Positions 46,103-55,762 of a stretch of 58,306 nt of DNA are shown piece after piece. Below the pieces are notes generated by a model. It made no database searches and had not been told where the DNA came from. It saw only the letters and a program-made list of their open reading frames with translations. The translations under genes were made by a program, and so were the position numbers. The stretch spans positions 1 through 58,306 of the forward strand of contig JAHYJC010000029.1 of assembly GCA_019429275.1 (NCBI GenBank), written 5' to 3'. Source of the stretch: Lentimicrobium sp. GTDB lineage: Bacteria > Bacteroidota > Bacteroidia > Bacteroidales > Lentimicrobiaceae. Within the stretch, counting starts at the first letter, position 1. Every line of letters begins with the position of its first letter.

Positions 46103-47066
46103 AAAGATAATCCTTCCTGTTTCCTTATTCCTCACTATAATTTTTCTGATTTCGTGCATCAGAAATACAAAATCAGAAAGTTCAGGGGAAGTCAGCGGTA
46201 ATCTTGTTATTTTTCATGCAGGAAGTCTGGCTGTTCCGATCAGGGCATTGGCCGACTCATTCAATAAAATTTACCCTGAAGTTAAAATTCTTCCTGAAGC
46301 AGCCGGAAGTCTCGCATCGATAAGAAAAATTACCGATCTGAACAGACCTTGCGACATACTTGCATCGGCAGATTACATCCTTATAGACAAACTAATGATT
46401 CCTGAATTTGCTTCCTGGAACCTAATGTTTGCGGGAAATGAAATGGCACTCGTTTACGGGCAGGGCTCAAAATATGCTGATTTGATTAATGCTGAAAACT
46501 GGTATGAAATTCTAAATAAGCCTGAGGTAAGATTTGGCAGATCTGACCCTAATTCAGATCCATGCGGATACAGGACTATCCTGACCATGAAACTGTCAGA
46601 AAAATATTTTGAGAAGCCCGGATTAACCTCCAGACTTATGGCAAAAGACAACAAATACATCAGGCCCAAAGAAGTTGATCTGCTGGCATTATTGGAAACC
46701 GGGGCTATTGACTATATTTTTATTTACAAATCAATTGCCATACAGCATAAACTTCCATTTGTTGAACTCAACGATAGCATCAACCTTTCTCAGGCTTATT
46801 TACACAACTGGTATAAAAGTGTTGATGTGGTTGTTTCGGGCAATAAACCAGGTGACAAAATAACACAGTCAGGTGAAGCCATGATATACGGGCTTACCAT
46901 TCCAAACAATGCACAAAATCCGGAAACGGCAAAAATCTTTATCAGATTTCTAATTGAGCATGGACTAAACATCATAACCAACCTTGGGCAGTCTTATATT
47001 GAACCAGCTTTTTCAGATGCTTCGGTAAAGCCGGATTTTTTTTCGGACAGCCTGTACATAAAATAA
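46092..47066 (+). CDS. wtpA: Tungstate/molybdate ABC transporter substrate-binding lipoprotein
   Basis: A 324-residue lipoprotein (lipobox LISC, C22). The LVIFHAGSLAVPIRALADSF start, the EAAGSLASIRKITDLNRPCDILASAD block and the FGRSDPNSDPCGYRT segment match WtpA, the high-affinity tungstate (and molybdate) binding protein. It overlaps the ModE-like gene, but the cognate permease and ATPase genes (wtpB and wtpC) lie about 4 kb downstream, after ALDH7 and the GDP-fucose genes. Confidence 0.9.
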   Translation: MVNKKIILPVSLFLTIIFLISCIRNTKSESSGEVSGNLVIFHAGSLAVPIRALADSFNKIYPEVKILPEAAGSLASIRKITDLNRPCDILASADYILIDKLMIPEFASWNLMFAGNEMALVYGQGSKYADLINAENWYEILNKPEVRFGRSDPNSDPCGYRTILTMKLSEKYFEKPGLTSRLMAKDNKYIRPKEVDLLALLETGAIDYIFIYKSIAIQHKLPFVELNDSINLSQAYLHNWYKSVDVVVSGNKPGDKITQSGEAMIYGLTIPNNAQNPETAKIFIRFLIEHGLNIITNLGQSYIEPAFSDASVKPDFFSDSLYIK

Positions 47067-47153
47067 AATACCCTTATTCCTCCCGAAAATCACCTCTAAA
47101 GAAAGGTAAAAACAAAATGAACTAATGGTTGTTAGTTAGCAAAACCTAAGCCA

Positions 47154-48725
47154 ATGAATCAAAAGACAAACTACAACAATAATATTGATTTTCTTGAAAA
47201 GCTGGATATTTCAGAGATAAACAAAGGCGCTACAACCGGAACAAGTTGGATTGACACAAAAGGCGAACTGCTACACTCTTACTCCCCAGCCAATGGGCAA
47301 TTGATTGCCTCGGTTGCCCAGGCAACCTGGGATGATTATGAAACTGTAATGGAGAAGGCCACAGCGGCATTTAAAACCTGGCGCATGGTGCCTGCCCCTA
47401 AAAGAGGGGAAATTGTGAGGCAGATTGGTAACCGGCTGAGAGAATATAAAGAGCCGCTTGGTTCGCTTGTTTCCTATGAAATGGGTAAAATCTATCAGGA
47501 AGGTCTTGGAGAAGTTCAGGAGATGATTGACATAGCAGACTTCGCAGTAGGTCTGTCAAGGCAATTGTATGGATCTACCATGCATTCTGAGCGGGAGCGC
47601 CATCGCATGTACGACCAGTATCATCCACTTGGGGTTGTTGGAGTAATTTCTGCATTCAATTTTCCGGTTGCAGTGTGGGCATGGAATGCCTTAATTGCCC
47701 TGGTGTGTGGCGATACGATTGTCTGGAAACCTTCCTCAAAAGTAATGCTGAGTGCCATTGCAGTACACAAAATCATTGAGAAAGTGCTGCGCGAAAACGA
47801 TGTACCTGAAGGCGTTTTATCGCTGGTTGCAGGAAGTTCGAAATACATTGGCGATGATTTTCTGGCCGATAAACGCATTCCGTTAGTCTCAGTAACAGGT
47901 TCAACCAGGGTTGGACGACATGTCAGTAAAATAGTTGGTGAGCGTCTTGGAAAAAGCATTTTAGAACTGGGCGGCAACAATGCAATTATTGTTTCGCAAT
48001 TTGGCAATCTTAATATGGCCCTGCGGGCAAGCCTGTTTGGAGCCATTGCAACCTCGGGCCAGCGCTGTACCTCAACCAGACGCTTGCTTATTCATGATTG
48101 CATCTTCGACAAATTTACAACAAAACTGATTGATGCCTATAAGCAATTAAAAATTGGACATCCACTTGATCCTGAAACCATTGTCGGGCCGCTTGTTGAT
48201 AAAGATGCCGTCAGGGCCTTTAAAGATGCGCAGGAACAAATAGTCAAAGAAGGTGGCAAAATTGTCTATGGAGGCCAGGTACTGGAAGGAGCCGGATATG
48301 AATCGGGATGTTATGTTGTTCCGTGCATTGCCGAAGTGCAAAATCATTATCATATTGTTCAGGAAGAGACTTTTGCACCCATTTTGTATCTAATAAAATA
48401 TAAAACAATGGATGAAGCCATTGAGTTGCACAATGCTGTTCCCCAAGGCCTTTCATCAGCCATATTTTCAAGAAACATTCTTGAAACCGAGCGATTTCTG
48501 TCGCATGAAGGATCTGACTGCGGCATTGCCAATGTGAATATTGCCACCAATGGAGCTGAAATCGGTGGTGCATTCGGAGGTGAAAAGGATACCGGAGGCG
48601 GCCGCGAATCGGGATCAGATGCATGGAAGGCTTACATGCGAAGGCAAACAAACACCATCAATTTTTCAACAAATTTACCCCTTGCCCAGGGCATTAAATT
48701 TGATACATTTGACAATGAAAGTTAA
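47154..48725 (+). CDS. Aldehyde dehydrogenase, ALDH7 (alpha-aminoadipic semialdehyde dehydrogenase-like)
   Basis: A 523-residue NAD(P)-dependent aldehyde dehydrogenase. YHPLGVVGVISAFNFPVAVWAWNAL, WKPSSKVMLSA, LELGGNNAIIV (E271) and SGQRCTSTRRL (catalytic C305) are characteristic of ALDH7 (antiquitin-like). This class oxidises aminoadipate semialdehyde in lysine breakdown and also detoxifies other aldehydes. It lies 87 bp after wtpA on the same strand. No lysine catabolic genes are nearby. Confidence 0.9.
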   Translation: MNQKTNYNNNIDFLEKLDISEINKGATTGTSWIDTKGELLHSYSPANGQLIASVAQATWDDYETVMEKATAAFKTWRMVPAPKRGEIVRQIGNRLREYKEPLGSLVSYEMGKIYQEGLGEVQEMIDIADFAVGLSRQLYGSTMHSERERHRMYDQYHPLGVVGVISAFNFPVAVWAWNALIALVCGDTIVWKPSSKVMLSAIAVHKIIEKVLRENDVPEGVLSLVAGSSKYIGDDFLADKRIPLVSVTGSTRVGRHVSKIVGERLGKSILELGGNNAIIVSQFGNLNMALRASLFGAIATSGQRCTSTRRLLIHDCIFDKFTTKLIDAYKQLKIGHPLDPETIVGPLVDKDAVRAFKDAQEQIVKEGGKIVYGGQVLEGAGYESGCYVVPCIAEVQNHYHIVQEETFAPILYLIKYKTMDEAIELHNAVPQGLSSAIFSRNILETERFLSHEGSDCGIANVNIATNGAEIGGAFGGEKDTGGGRESGSDAWKAYMRRQTNTINFSTNLPLAQGIKFDTFDNES

Positions 48726-48764
48726 ACTTCAGTAAATAGGTCAGATTTTTAGGCTTGTTCAAAG

Positions 48765-48798
48765 AAAGTCGGTTTGCTAAAAAGTAACCCGACTTTTT
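48765..48798. terminator. Terminator between ALDH7 and fcl
   Basis: An 8-bp stem (AAAGTCGG / CCGACTTT), extendable by TT/AA across a single bulged base, with a 16-nt gap and T residues on the plus strand. It separates two converging genes. Confidence 0.65.
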
Positions 48799-48816
48799 CG
48801 TTTCAACTAAAAACTT

Positions 48817-49926
48817 TCATTGGCTGATATAATCTGCATAAACCATTTTAATACCCTCTTCAAGGGTAACGGTACTTTGCCACCCAAGAGCCGACAATCG
48901 GGAAACATCGAGCAGTTTGCGGGGTGTGCCATCGGGTTTCGAAGTATCAAAAGTAATTGTTCCTTCAAAGCCAATAATCTTCTTTATGATTGAGGCCAGA
49001 TCCCTGATCGTAATTTCACGGCCTGAACCAATGTTGATGTGCATATTTCTTATTTCAGGCTGATCTGCTTTCCCATCTATCTTCAGCAAATCCCTGAAAC
49101 TATAATTTTCCAGCAAAAATACACAGGCGTCAGCCATATCATCGCTCCAAAGGAATTCTCTTAGCGGACTGCCCGAACCCCAAAGTGAGAGATTAACAGA
49201 TATAATTCCATCAGTTACAACTCTTTGAATGCCAAGTTTATCGAGATAAGTTGAAATTTCAGCTTCAACAGAACCGAATCGGGACTTAGGAACAGAAAAT
49301 CGGAGCAGATCTTTTTGAATGGCCTCAAAATCATTGTTCTGCAGGCATTTACTCAGATGTATTTTGCGAATGAGAGCCGGAAGCACGTGTGAACTTTCCA
49401 GATTGTAATTGTCATTCAACCCAAACAAGTTGGTCGGCATTACAGAAAGAAAATCGGTTCCATACTGAAGATTGTAGGCTTCACACATTTTTAATCCGGC
49501 AATCTTAGCTATTGCATAAGGCTCATTGGTATATTCGAGTTCACTGCTCAGCAAATACTCCTCACGCATTGGCTGTGTCGATAGTTTGGGATAAACACAA
49601 CTGCTACCAAGAAACAGCAGCTTTTTGACTTTATTCACATAGGCTGAATGAATGACATTGTTCTGTATCTGAAGATTCTCATAAATAAACTGAGCCCTGA
49701 AAACATTGTTTGCCATTATACCACCCACTTTTGCAGCGGCCAGAACAACATATTCGGGTTTCTCTGCTTTAAAAAAACCAGCAACTTCACTCTGAACGGT
49801 GAGGTCAAGTTCGGAATGGGAGCGCGTAATGATATTATTATAACCTTTATTGATGAGGTTTCTCACAATTGCGCTTCCAACAAGGCCTTGGTGCCCTGCT
49901 ACATAAATTTTATTTTCTTTATTCAT
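48817..49926 (-). CDS. fcl: GDP-L-fucose synthase
   Basis: A 369-residue NADPH enzyme (epimerase-reductase) of the SDR type. The Rossmann motif VAGHQGLVGSAIVRNL is at the N-terminus; SSCVYPKLSTQPMREEYLL and EPYAIAKIAGLKMCEAY hold the active Ser and the YxxxK pair. It is longer than the classical enzyme (about 320), with an insert near residues 205-235, as in many Bacteroidota. It turns GDP-4-keto-6-deoxymannose into GDP-L-fucose and follows gmd by 28 bp. Confidence 0.94.
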   Translation of the reverse strand: MNKENKIYVAGHQGLVGSAIVRNLINKGYNNIITRSHSELDLTVQSEVAGFFKAEKPEYVVLAAAKVGGIMANNVFRAQFIYENLQIQNNVIHSAYVNKVKKLLFLGSSCVYPKLSTQPMREEYLLSSELEYTNEPYAIAKIAGLKMCEAYNLQYGTDFLSVMPTNLFGLNDNYNLESSHVLPALIRKIHLSKCLQNNDFEAIQKDLLRFSVPKSRFGSVEAEISTYLDKLGIQRVVTDGIISVNLSLWGSGSPLREFLWSDDMADACVFLLENYSFRDLLKIDGKADQPEIRNMHINIGSGREITIRDLASIIKKIIGFEGTITFDTSKPDGTPRKLLDVSRLSALGWQSTVTLEEGIKMVYADYISQ

Positions 49927-49954
49927 AAAAAAATCAGGTTTTCAGAGCGCAATT

Positions 49955-51073
49955 TTATTCAAAGTAACTCAGAATATCATAACCACCCTCTTTGAGGTAT
50001 CTGTCTTTTCTCATGAGTTTCAAATCGCTTTCCATCATATCCTTTACTAAACCTTTCAAATCATATTCGGGCTCCCAGCCAAGTATTGACTTGGATTTGG
50101 ATGGATCACCAATCAGCAATTCAACCTCAGTTGGCCTGAAATATCCCGGATCTACTGAAAGCACCTCTTTACCTTCAGGTAGCTGAAACTCAGGATTTGA
50201 ACATTTATCAATATAGGCTTTCTCATCTTTACCATGACCATTGAACTGAAGACTGATTCCAACTTCAGCAAAAGCCATTCTTACAAATTCACGTACTTCA
50301 GTTGTAATTCCCGTTGCAATTACAAAATCATCAGGTTTATCCTGCTGAAGAATAAGATGCATGGCCCTGACGTAATCCTTGGCATGGCCCCAGTCTCGTT
50401 GGGCCGATAAATTACCCAGGAACAATTTATCCTGCATACCCATTGCAATGCGTGAAACGGCCATGGTAATTTTTCGGGTGACAAAAGTTTCACCCCGAAT
50501 CGGAGACTCATGATTGAATAAAATACCGTTTGAAGCAAATATGCCATAGGCTTCACGATAATTTACTGTTATCCAGTAGGCATATAATTTGGCAACAGCA
50601 TAGGGACTGCGCGGATAGAAAGGGGTTTTCTCTGTTTGAGGCACTTCCTGAACCAGGCCATAGAGTTCGCTGGTTGATGCCTGATATATCCGTGTTTTTT
50701 TACTTAGTCCCAATAATCTCACTGCCTCAAGCAGGCGAAGTGTGCCAACCCCATCTGCATCAGCTACATATTCGGGTGAATCGAAGCTAACCTTTACATG
50801 CGACATGGCAGCCAGATTGTAGATTTCATCGGGTTGCACCTCCTGAATGATTCTGATCAGGTTTGACGAATCTGTCATATCCCCGTAATGGAGCACAAAG
50901 TTGCGGTTTTCGATGTGCGGGTCCTGATAAAGATGATCAATACGGTTGGTATTGAACTGGGAACTGCGGCGCTTAATACCATGAACAATATAATTCAAAC
51001 GCAACAGGTATTCAGCCAGATAGGCTCCATCCTGGCCGGTTACACCGGTGATCAGGGCTATTTTTTGAGACAT
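49955..51073 (-). CDS. gmd: GDP-mannose 4,6-dehydratase
   Basis: A 372-residue SDR enzyme, first step from GDP-mannose to GDP-L-fucose. [15 protein letters not shown] binds [39 protein letters not shown] and [12 protein letters not shown] (YxxxK) are diagnostic, as is [13 protein letters not shown]. It is the first gene of the gmd-fcl pair on the minus strand, feeding fucose or related deoxysugars into surface glycans. It is divergent from wtpB. Confidence 0.95.
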   Translation of the reverse strand: MSQKIALITGVTGQDGAYLAEYLLRLNYIVHGIKRRSSQFNTNRIDHLYQDPHIENRNFVLHYGDMTDSSNLIRIIQEVQPDEIYNLAAMSHVKVSFDSPEYVADADGVGTLRLLEAVRLLGLSKKTRIYQASTSELYGLVQEVPQTEKTPFYPRSPYAVAKLYAYWITVNYREAYGIFASNGILFNHESPIRGETFVTRKITMAVSRIAMGMQDKLFLGNLSAQRDWGHAKDYVRAMHLILQQDKPDDFVIATGITTEVREFVRMAFAEVGISLQFNGHGKDEKAYIDKCSNPEFQLPEGKEVLSVDPGYFRPTEVELLIGDPSKSKSILGWEPEYDLKGLVKDMMESDLKLMRKDRYLKEGGYDILSYFE

Positions 51074-51095
51074 GACATTATAATTTTCGTTGACA

Positions 51096-51103
51096 CAAAA
51101 TTA
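51096..51103 (-). promoter_or_regulatory. Candidate -7 box for gmd-fcl
   Basis: TAATTTTG on the minus strand, 22 bp before the gmd start. No correctly spaced TTG was found. Confidence 0.3.
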
Positions 51104-51209
51104 CTAACTAATCAGCCACGAAAAAGGGGTTGCGATGAATTCATTGCAAAATCCGGCAAATGAAGCATAAGTTGCCAGTCTCCACTGCCTTCAATGTTGG
51201 CAATTATTC

Positions 51210-51217
51210 TAACTTTG
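51210..51217 (+). promoter_or_regulatory. Candidate -7 box for wtpB-wtpC
   Basis: TAACTTTG, 33 bp before the wtpB ATG. The upstream TTG is only 10 bp away rather than 17-23. The spacer is also the likely place for a ModE-type operator, but I cannot define one by eye. Confidence 0.35.
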
Positions 51218-51250
51218 CGACACGAATATTAATTCATATCGCAGGCATTA

Positions 51251-52036
51251 ATGAGCAACAGAACTTTTACCCTGCTTTTTTCCACAGGACTGGCTTTGGT
51301 TTTGTTGTTTATCATTTCCCCCATTGCAGGTATGATCATAAAAACCCCCCTACCCGATTTGTTTGAAGCTACACGCGACGGGGAGGTAACCGATAGCATT
51401 TTTCTCACCATTTCGGCTTCTTTTGCTGCTACTTTAATTTTTGCCATACTCTCTTTGCCGGCTTCGTGGATGCTGGCACGTAAAAGATTTCCTTTTAAAA
51501 GGCTGATACTGGGAATCATTGACCTGCCAATTGTCATTCCACATACTGCTGCGGGTATTGCATTGCTTGGTCTGGTGTCAAGAGATTCCGTTATTGGAAA
51601 ACTTGCAGCATCCATGGGATTTGATTTCATAGGCCATCCTTCAGGAATTATGCTGGCCATGGCATTTGTGAGTCTGCCTTTCTTTATCAATGCAGCCCGG
51701 GAAGGATTTACCAGCGTTCCTGAACGTATCGAAAATGCCGCCCTCAACCTGGGTGCTTCGCCACTAAAAGTATTCCTGACCATTTCCATTCCATTAGCTT
51801 CCAGGAATATAGTTAGCGGAGCAGTAATGATGTTCGCAAGGGGAATGAGTGAATTTGGGGCTATTGTAATCATCGCATACCAGCCAATGACAACTCCGGT
51901 GCTTATATTTGAACGTTTCAGTGCTTTTGGTCTTCAGTATGCACGACCTGTTGCACTGCTTTTTATGATTATATCGGTTGCCGTCTTTCTTTTGATGAGG
52001 TTACTGACCAAAGATCCTGAAAATGCTAGAAATTAA
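51251..52036 (+). CDS. wtpB: Tungstate/molybdate ABC transporter permease
   Basis: A 261-residue inner-membrane protein with about six helices. The EAA-type loop that contacts the ATPase is AALNLGASPLKVFLTISIPLASRNI, followed by GAVMMFARGMSEFGAIVIIAY, which is typical of ModB/WtpB permeases. It overlaps the ATPase gene wtpC by 14 bp. Its binding-protein gene (wtpA) sits about 4 kb upstream on the same strand. Confidence 0.9.
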   Translation: MSNRTFTLLFSTGLALVLLFIISPIAGMIIKTPLPDLFEATRDGEVTDSIFLTISASFAATLIFAILSLPASWMLARKRFPFKRLILGIIDLPIVIPHTAAGIALLGLVSRDSVIGKLAASMGFDFIGHPSGIMLAMAFVSLPFFINAAREGFTSVPERIENAALNLGASPLKVFLTISIPLASRNIVSGAVMMFARGMSEFGAIVIIAYQPMTTPVLIFERFSAFGLQYARPVALLFMIISVAVFLLMRLLTKDPENARN

Positions 52037-53060
52037 AAACCTGAATAAATCTTACGGCAGATTCAGCATCCAGGATATCAATTTACATATCTCATCTGCA
52101 GATTATTATGTTTTGCTTGGCCCTTCAGGTGCAGGAAAATCAGTTTTGCTGGAAATGATTGCCGGCATTACCAAACCCGACAGCGGTAAAATAATATTGC
52201 ATGAGCAGGATATCACAGACCTCAGGATCGACAGGCGGAAAACAGGCCTCATTTTTCAAAATCCAGCCATTTTCCCTCACATGACTGTCAGGGAAAACAT
52301 CATGTATGGCATGGGAAAGGGCCTGAAATCAAATAAAAGACTAAAAACCGGACTTCTGGCCGAACAAATGGGCATTTCGCATCTGCTCGAATCGGGAACA
52401 ACCAAACTATCGGGTGGAGAGTTGCAACGTATTGCATTGGCGCGCATACTTGCTTCGGAACCAGACATTCTCTTGCTCGATGAGCCTATGTCGGCCATTG
52501 ACACTACGCTCAAATCAGGCCTGCGGGGTTTGCTCAGAGACCTGAACAAACAGGGGCTTCCTGTGCTGCATGTTACTCACGATTATGAAGAGGCCATTGC
52601 TTTGGCAAACACAATGGCTGTGATTGAGAATGGAAGGATCATTCAGAAAGGCACTCCTGAAGAGATTTTCAATAAGCCAGGCAGCACATTTGTTGCCACC
52701 TTTTCCGGCGAACATAATTTCTTCAGATCAAGCATAAAGAACCATGTTATTTCGCCCGAAGGACACAGTGACATTTTGATTTATGGCCCTGATGATGTTG
52801 GAGATGGGCATGCACACATCATGATCCGCAGCAAAAACATTATCATTTCAAATCAAAAGCCTGAGCTCAGTACCATGAATAATTTTCAGGGAGTTATACA
52901 GTCTATCAATCCTTTCCGCGATGGATTTGAAATAAAAATGGCATGTGGAATTCATATTGTTGCAAGGATTACCAAAGACTCGGTTGAAAGACTGAATCTT
53001 TATCCAGGCAAAACAGTCTGGGCCTGCTTCAAGGCTTCATCGGTCGAAATTATCAGGTAA
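52023..53060 (+). CDS. wtpC: Tungstate/molybdate ABC transporter ATP-binding protein
   Basis: A 345-residue ATPase with Walker A GPSGAGKSV, the Q-loop at FQNPAIFPHMTV, the signature LSGGELQRIALAR, Walker B DILLLDEPMSAID and the switch His in LHVTHDYEEA. The C-terminal ~110 residues form a TOBE-like domain (MIRSKNIIIS, IKMACGIHIVARITKDS) as in WtpC/ModC. It is coupled to the permease gene by a 14-bp overlap. Confidence 0.9.
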   Translation: MLEIKNLNKSYGRFSIQDINLHISSADYYVLLGPSGAGKSVLLEMIAGITKPDSGKIILHEQDITDLRIDRRKTGLIFQNPAIFPHMTVRENIMYGMGKGLKSNKRLKTGLLAEQMGISHLLESGTTKLSGGELQRIALARILASEPDILLLDEPMSAIDTTLKSGLRGLLRDLNKQGLPVLHVTHDYEEAIALANTMAVIENGRIIQKGTPEEIFNKPGSTFVATFSGEHNFFRSSIKNHVISPEGHSDILIYGPDDVGDGHAHIMIRSKNIIISNQKPELSTMNNFQGVIQSINPFRDGFEIKMACGIHIVARITKDSVERLNLYPGKTVWACFKASSVEIIR

Positions 53061-53113
53061 GCAGGTTGTTATAACAAAAGCATTTAAAAATCCGGGTACT
53101 CACATTCAAATCT

Positions 53114-55762
53114 TTAATAATACACCACCTCAATATTGGGTTTACTGGCTCTGAGCTTGTCGATGTTTTTTTTCGAAACCCTGGTATTATAGATTTTAAG
53201 TACCTGTAGTTTATTCAGACTTTCCAGAGGTTTCAGATTGCTAATGCGGGTATTGAAGCAAATCAACTGGTTGAGATTTACCGATGAAGTTAACGCATTC
53301 AGACGGGTAACCTTGGTGCCTGAAATATCCAGAATTCTGAGATTGGAAAGATACTTGAGATTATCAATTTTGCTGATCTGGGTATTTGAGCAATTCAAAA
53401 TTTCAAGATTTCGGTGGGTAGTAACCGGAGCAATATCAGAAACCGGAGTATTTGAGCAGTCCAGCTCCTTCAACCGTTTTATCAGGCCTACCGGCAGCAT
53501 ATCAGCAATCTGGGTACCTGAAAATTTCAGAACCTCAAGTCTTTTTAACTGTGATACCGGTAACAACGAGGAAATATCCCTGTTTCTGTTGATGTCAAGG
53601 GTCTTAATGCCAGCGATACGATGAAGTTTTTCTCTGCCCGGAGTATCTGCAAAAGGCTCAATTTCAGCAAAAACATTCTTCCATGCCGTTGGGAGTCCCT
53701 GCCACCACTGGAGTAACTCAGGAGTCTGAAAAATAACCAGAATATCAGGAATGCTATCCCATAACTGATCAACCACTTTTGAAACCGAAGGCGATCCATC
53801 GGCAAAAAGTGTTTCCAGTTTATCGAGTTTCACCAAAACTCTGGCATCGGCAGCCTGAACATTGTCCATATCAAGCCTTTTGAGGTTCCTCAGGCCGGCC
53901 AAAGGACTTATATCGGTTACTTTGGTATCGGAAATATTAAGAATGGATAACCCTTTCAGTCCCGAAAGCGGGGTCAGATCGACTAAGGGAGTTTTGGAAA
54001 TATACAGTTCCCTGAGGCCAGGAAGATCTTTTACATCACTGATGGAAGTTATTCCGGTAAGTGAAGCATCAAGCTGTGAAAGTGAAGGCAATTTTGTTAC
54101 CGGGGCAAGATCTGCTATATCAGCGTTTCCTGAAATATCAATTTTTCGCAGATTGGAAACTTCATACAACTGCTCTCTCTCTGGCGGATCACTAACTTCA
54201 ACCTGTGACCTGAAAACTGCTTTCCATGCTTCGGATAAATTTGCCCACCACACCGAAAGCTCTTCTGAAGCATAAATAACCTTGACCTCAGGCCTATTTT
54301 CAATGAATGACAAAGCTGTTTGTTTGTCGATAAGGGTTTTATCACAATAAACGGCTTTTAAGTCAGGAAGTTTCAGCAAAGGCTGAATGCTGCTAACCGG
54401 CGAATAGTCAAGATGAATGTATTGAAGTTTGGTTAAAGCCGATAAAATCTCCAAATCAGCAATGTTTGTTTTTGTGAGTACAATTCGTGTCAGGCCTTCA
54501 AGTCCTGATAAACCGCTGAAATCTTCAATTGCCAATCCTGTTAAATCAAGTACCTCCAAAGAGGACATTCCTGAAATTTCATTCAGAGTATAAAGAGGCA
54601 GGTTTGAAATTTTGAGTTCGCGGAGATCGGATAAGCCCGAAAGATTTCCGAGTTTTTTAAGAGGTGTACCTGATAAGTTCAAATATTCGAGTTTCTGAAA
54701 ATTTTCAACAGGTTGGATATCGGAAACCAAAGTGGATGAAATATCCAGAAATTTTACACCCGTGGTATATTGAACGGGTTCAAGCGATGTTATCTGTGAG
54801 GATGAAGCAATCAGTGTTTCAAGTTTCGAGAGATTCCTGATCGGGCTAAGGTCAGAAACACGGGTGCCGGAAATGTTGAGATGCCTCAAGAAAGAAAAGG
54901 CACTCAGAGGTTCCAGGCTATAAATGTTTTCAATTCCACTTAAATCAAGCTGTTCGATTCTCCAAATCTTCCTGACTTCAGCCAGCAGTGACCCCGGATC
55001 AACCCTCAGGGTATCTCCGGTCAGGGTTGTATCTGTTTTTGAAATTTCGGAATCAACCACAAGAAAACCGCGTCCGACTTGCTGAATAAAGCCCATTCGG
55101 TAACCATCTTTTAAAACGGTTTCGCCTGAAAAATAATTTCTCCAGACCTTATCAAGGCTGTTCCACCAGGCCATTAATTCCTGCTCTTCGCTTGAGCGGG
55201 TGGTATATATGCTCACAATTTTCAAATCCCTGCTCGCAGGATCCAGGTTTATTTCTATAAATCGGGGTCGGTTTTCATTAATATCGAGCCCTTCAACGGT
55301 TTTCCCCTTCAGGTTTCGGCTTGTTTTAACCTTAAAAAAGGTCTCTCCTTTTTCATTTACTTCCTGTGTTATCTCTTCAACAGTGTATTTAAAAGCAACT
55401 TCCCTGAAAAAAAAGTCAATATCTTTAAGATAGGCTTGTATGTCTTTATTGGTGACAACATCTCGTTTTTCAACCAGGTCGTCTTCTACCTGTACCTTAG
55501 CATCTCTGAAAAACTTAAGGTATGACTGATTTATAATAATGTCTTTTTCTCTGTATTCGGTGCCTTTGCTTCCAATAGTATTAAAGGCAAACTCCATAAA
55601 TCCTATGAGTTGTGTAGCTTGTTTCTGATAATTAGAAAGTTCTTCATCCGGAATCACTTGCTGTTCCGTGGCACCCGTGGTTACCGGATTCTGCGAAAAC
55701 CCCGAAAACCAGGCTAAAAAGAGTACAAAAAAGACAATAAGGCACCTTTTAAAGTCATTCAT
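53114..55762 (-). CDS. Secreted leucine-rich repeat protein with W-W-x-x-L modules
   Basis: An 882-residue protein with a signal peptide (FLAWFSGFSQ). After about 190 residues, three modules each start with WWxxLxxxWxxxF (Trp pairs at 199-200, 505-506 and 686-687), continue with a segment that in copies 2 and 3 has DPPERE or DTPGRE, and lead into blocks of 22-residue internalin-like LRRs (LDISGTKVSDLSPL pattern). About 20-25 LRR units are present in total. LRRs form a binding surface, and no enzyme motif is seen. It is the last gene of a four-gene secreted-protein unit and overlaps the preceding gene by 8 bp. Confidence 0.85.
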   Translation of the reverse strand: MNDFKRCLIVFFVLFLAWFSGFSQNPVTTGATEQQVIPDEELSNYQKQATQLIGFMEFAFNTIGSKGTEYREKDIIINQSYLKFFRDAKVQVEDDLVEKRDVVTNKDIQAYLKDIDFFFREVAFKYTVEEITQEVNEKGETFFKVKTSRNLKGKTVEGLDINENRPRFIEINLDPASRDLKIVSIYTTRSSEEQELMAWWNSLDKVWRNYFSGETVLKDGYRMGFIQQVGRGFLVVDSEISKTDTTLTGDTLRVDPGSLLAEVRKIWRIEQLDLSGIENIYSLEPLSAFSFLRHLNISGTRVSDLSPIRNLSKLETLIASSSQITSLEPVQYTTGVKFLDISSTLVSDIQPVENFQKLEYLNLSGTPLKKLGNLSGLSDLRELKISNLPLYTLNEISGMSSLEVLDLTGLAIEDFSGLSGLEGLTRIVLTKTNIADLEILSALTKLQYIHLDYSPVSSIQPLLKLPDLKAVYCDKTLIDKQTALSFIENRPEVKVIYASEELSVWWANLSEAWKAVFRSQVEVSDPPEREQLYEVSNLRKIDISGNADIADLAPVTKLPSLSQLDASLTGITSISDVKDLPGLRELYISKTPLVDLTPLSGLKGLSILNISDTKVTDISPLAGLRNLKRLDMDNVQAADARVLVKLDKLETLFADGSPSVSKVVDQLWDSIPDILVIFQTPELLQWWQGLPTAWKNVFAEIEPFADTPGREKLHRIAGIKTLDINRNRDISSLLPVSQLKRLEVLKFSGTQIADMLPVGLIKRLKELDCSNTPVSDIAPVTTHRNLEILNCSNTQISKIDNLKYLSNLRILDISGTKVTRLNALTSSVNLNQLICFNTRISNLKPLESLNKLQVLKIYNTRVSKKNIDKLRASKPNIEVVYY

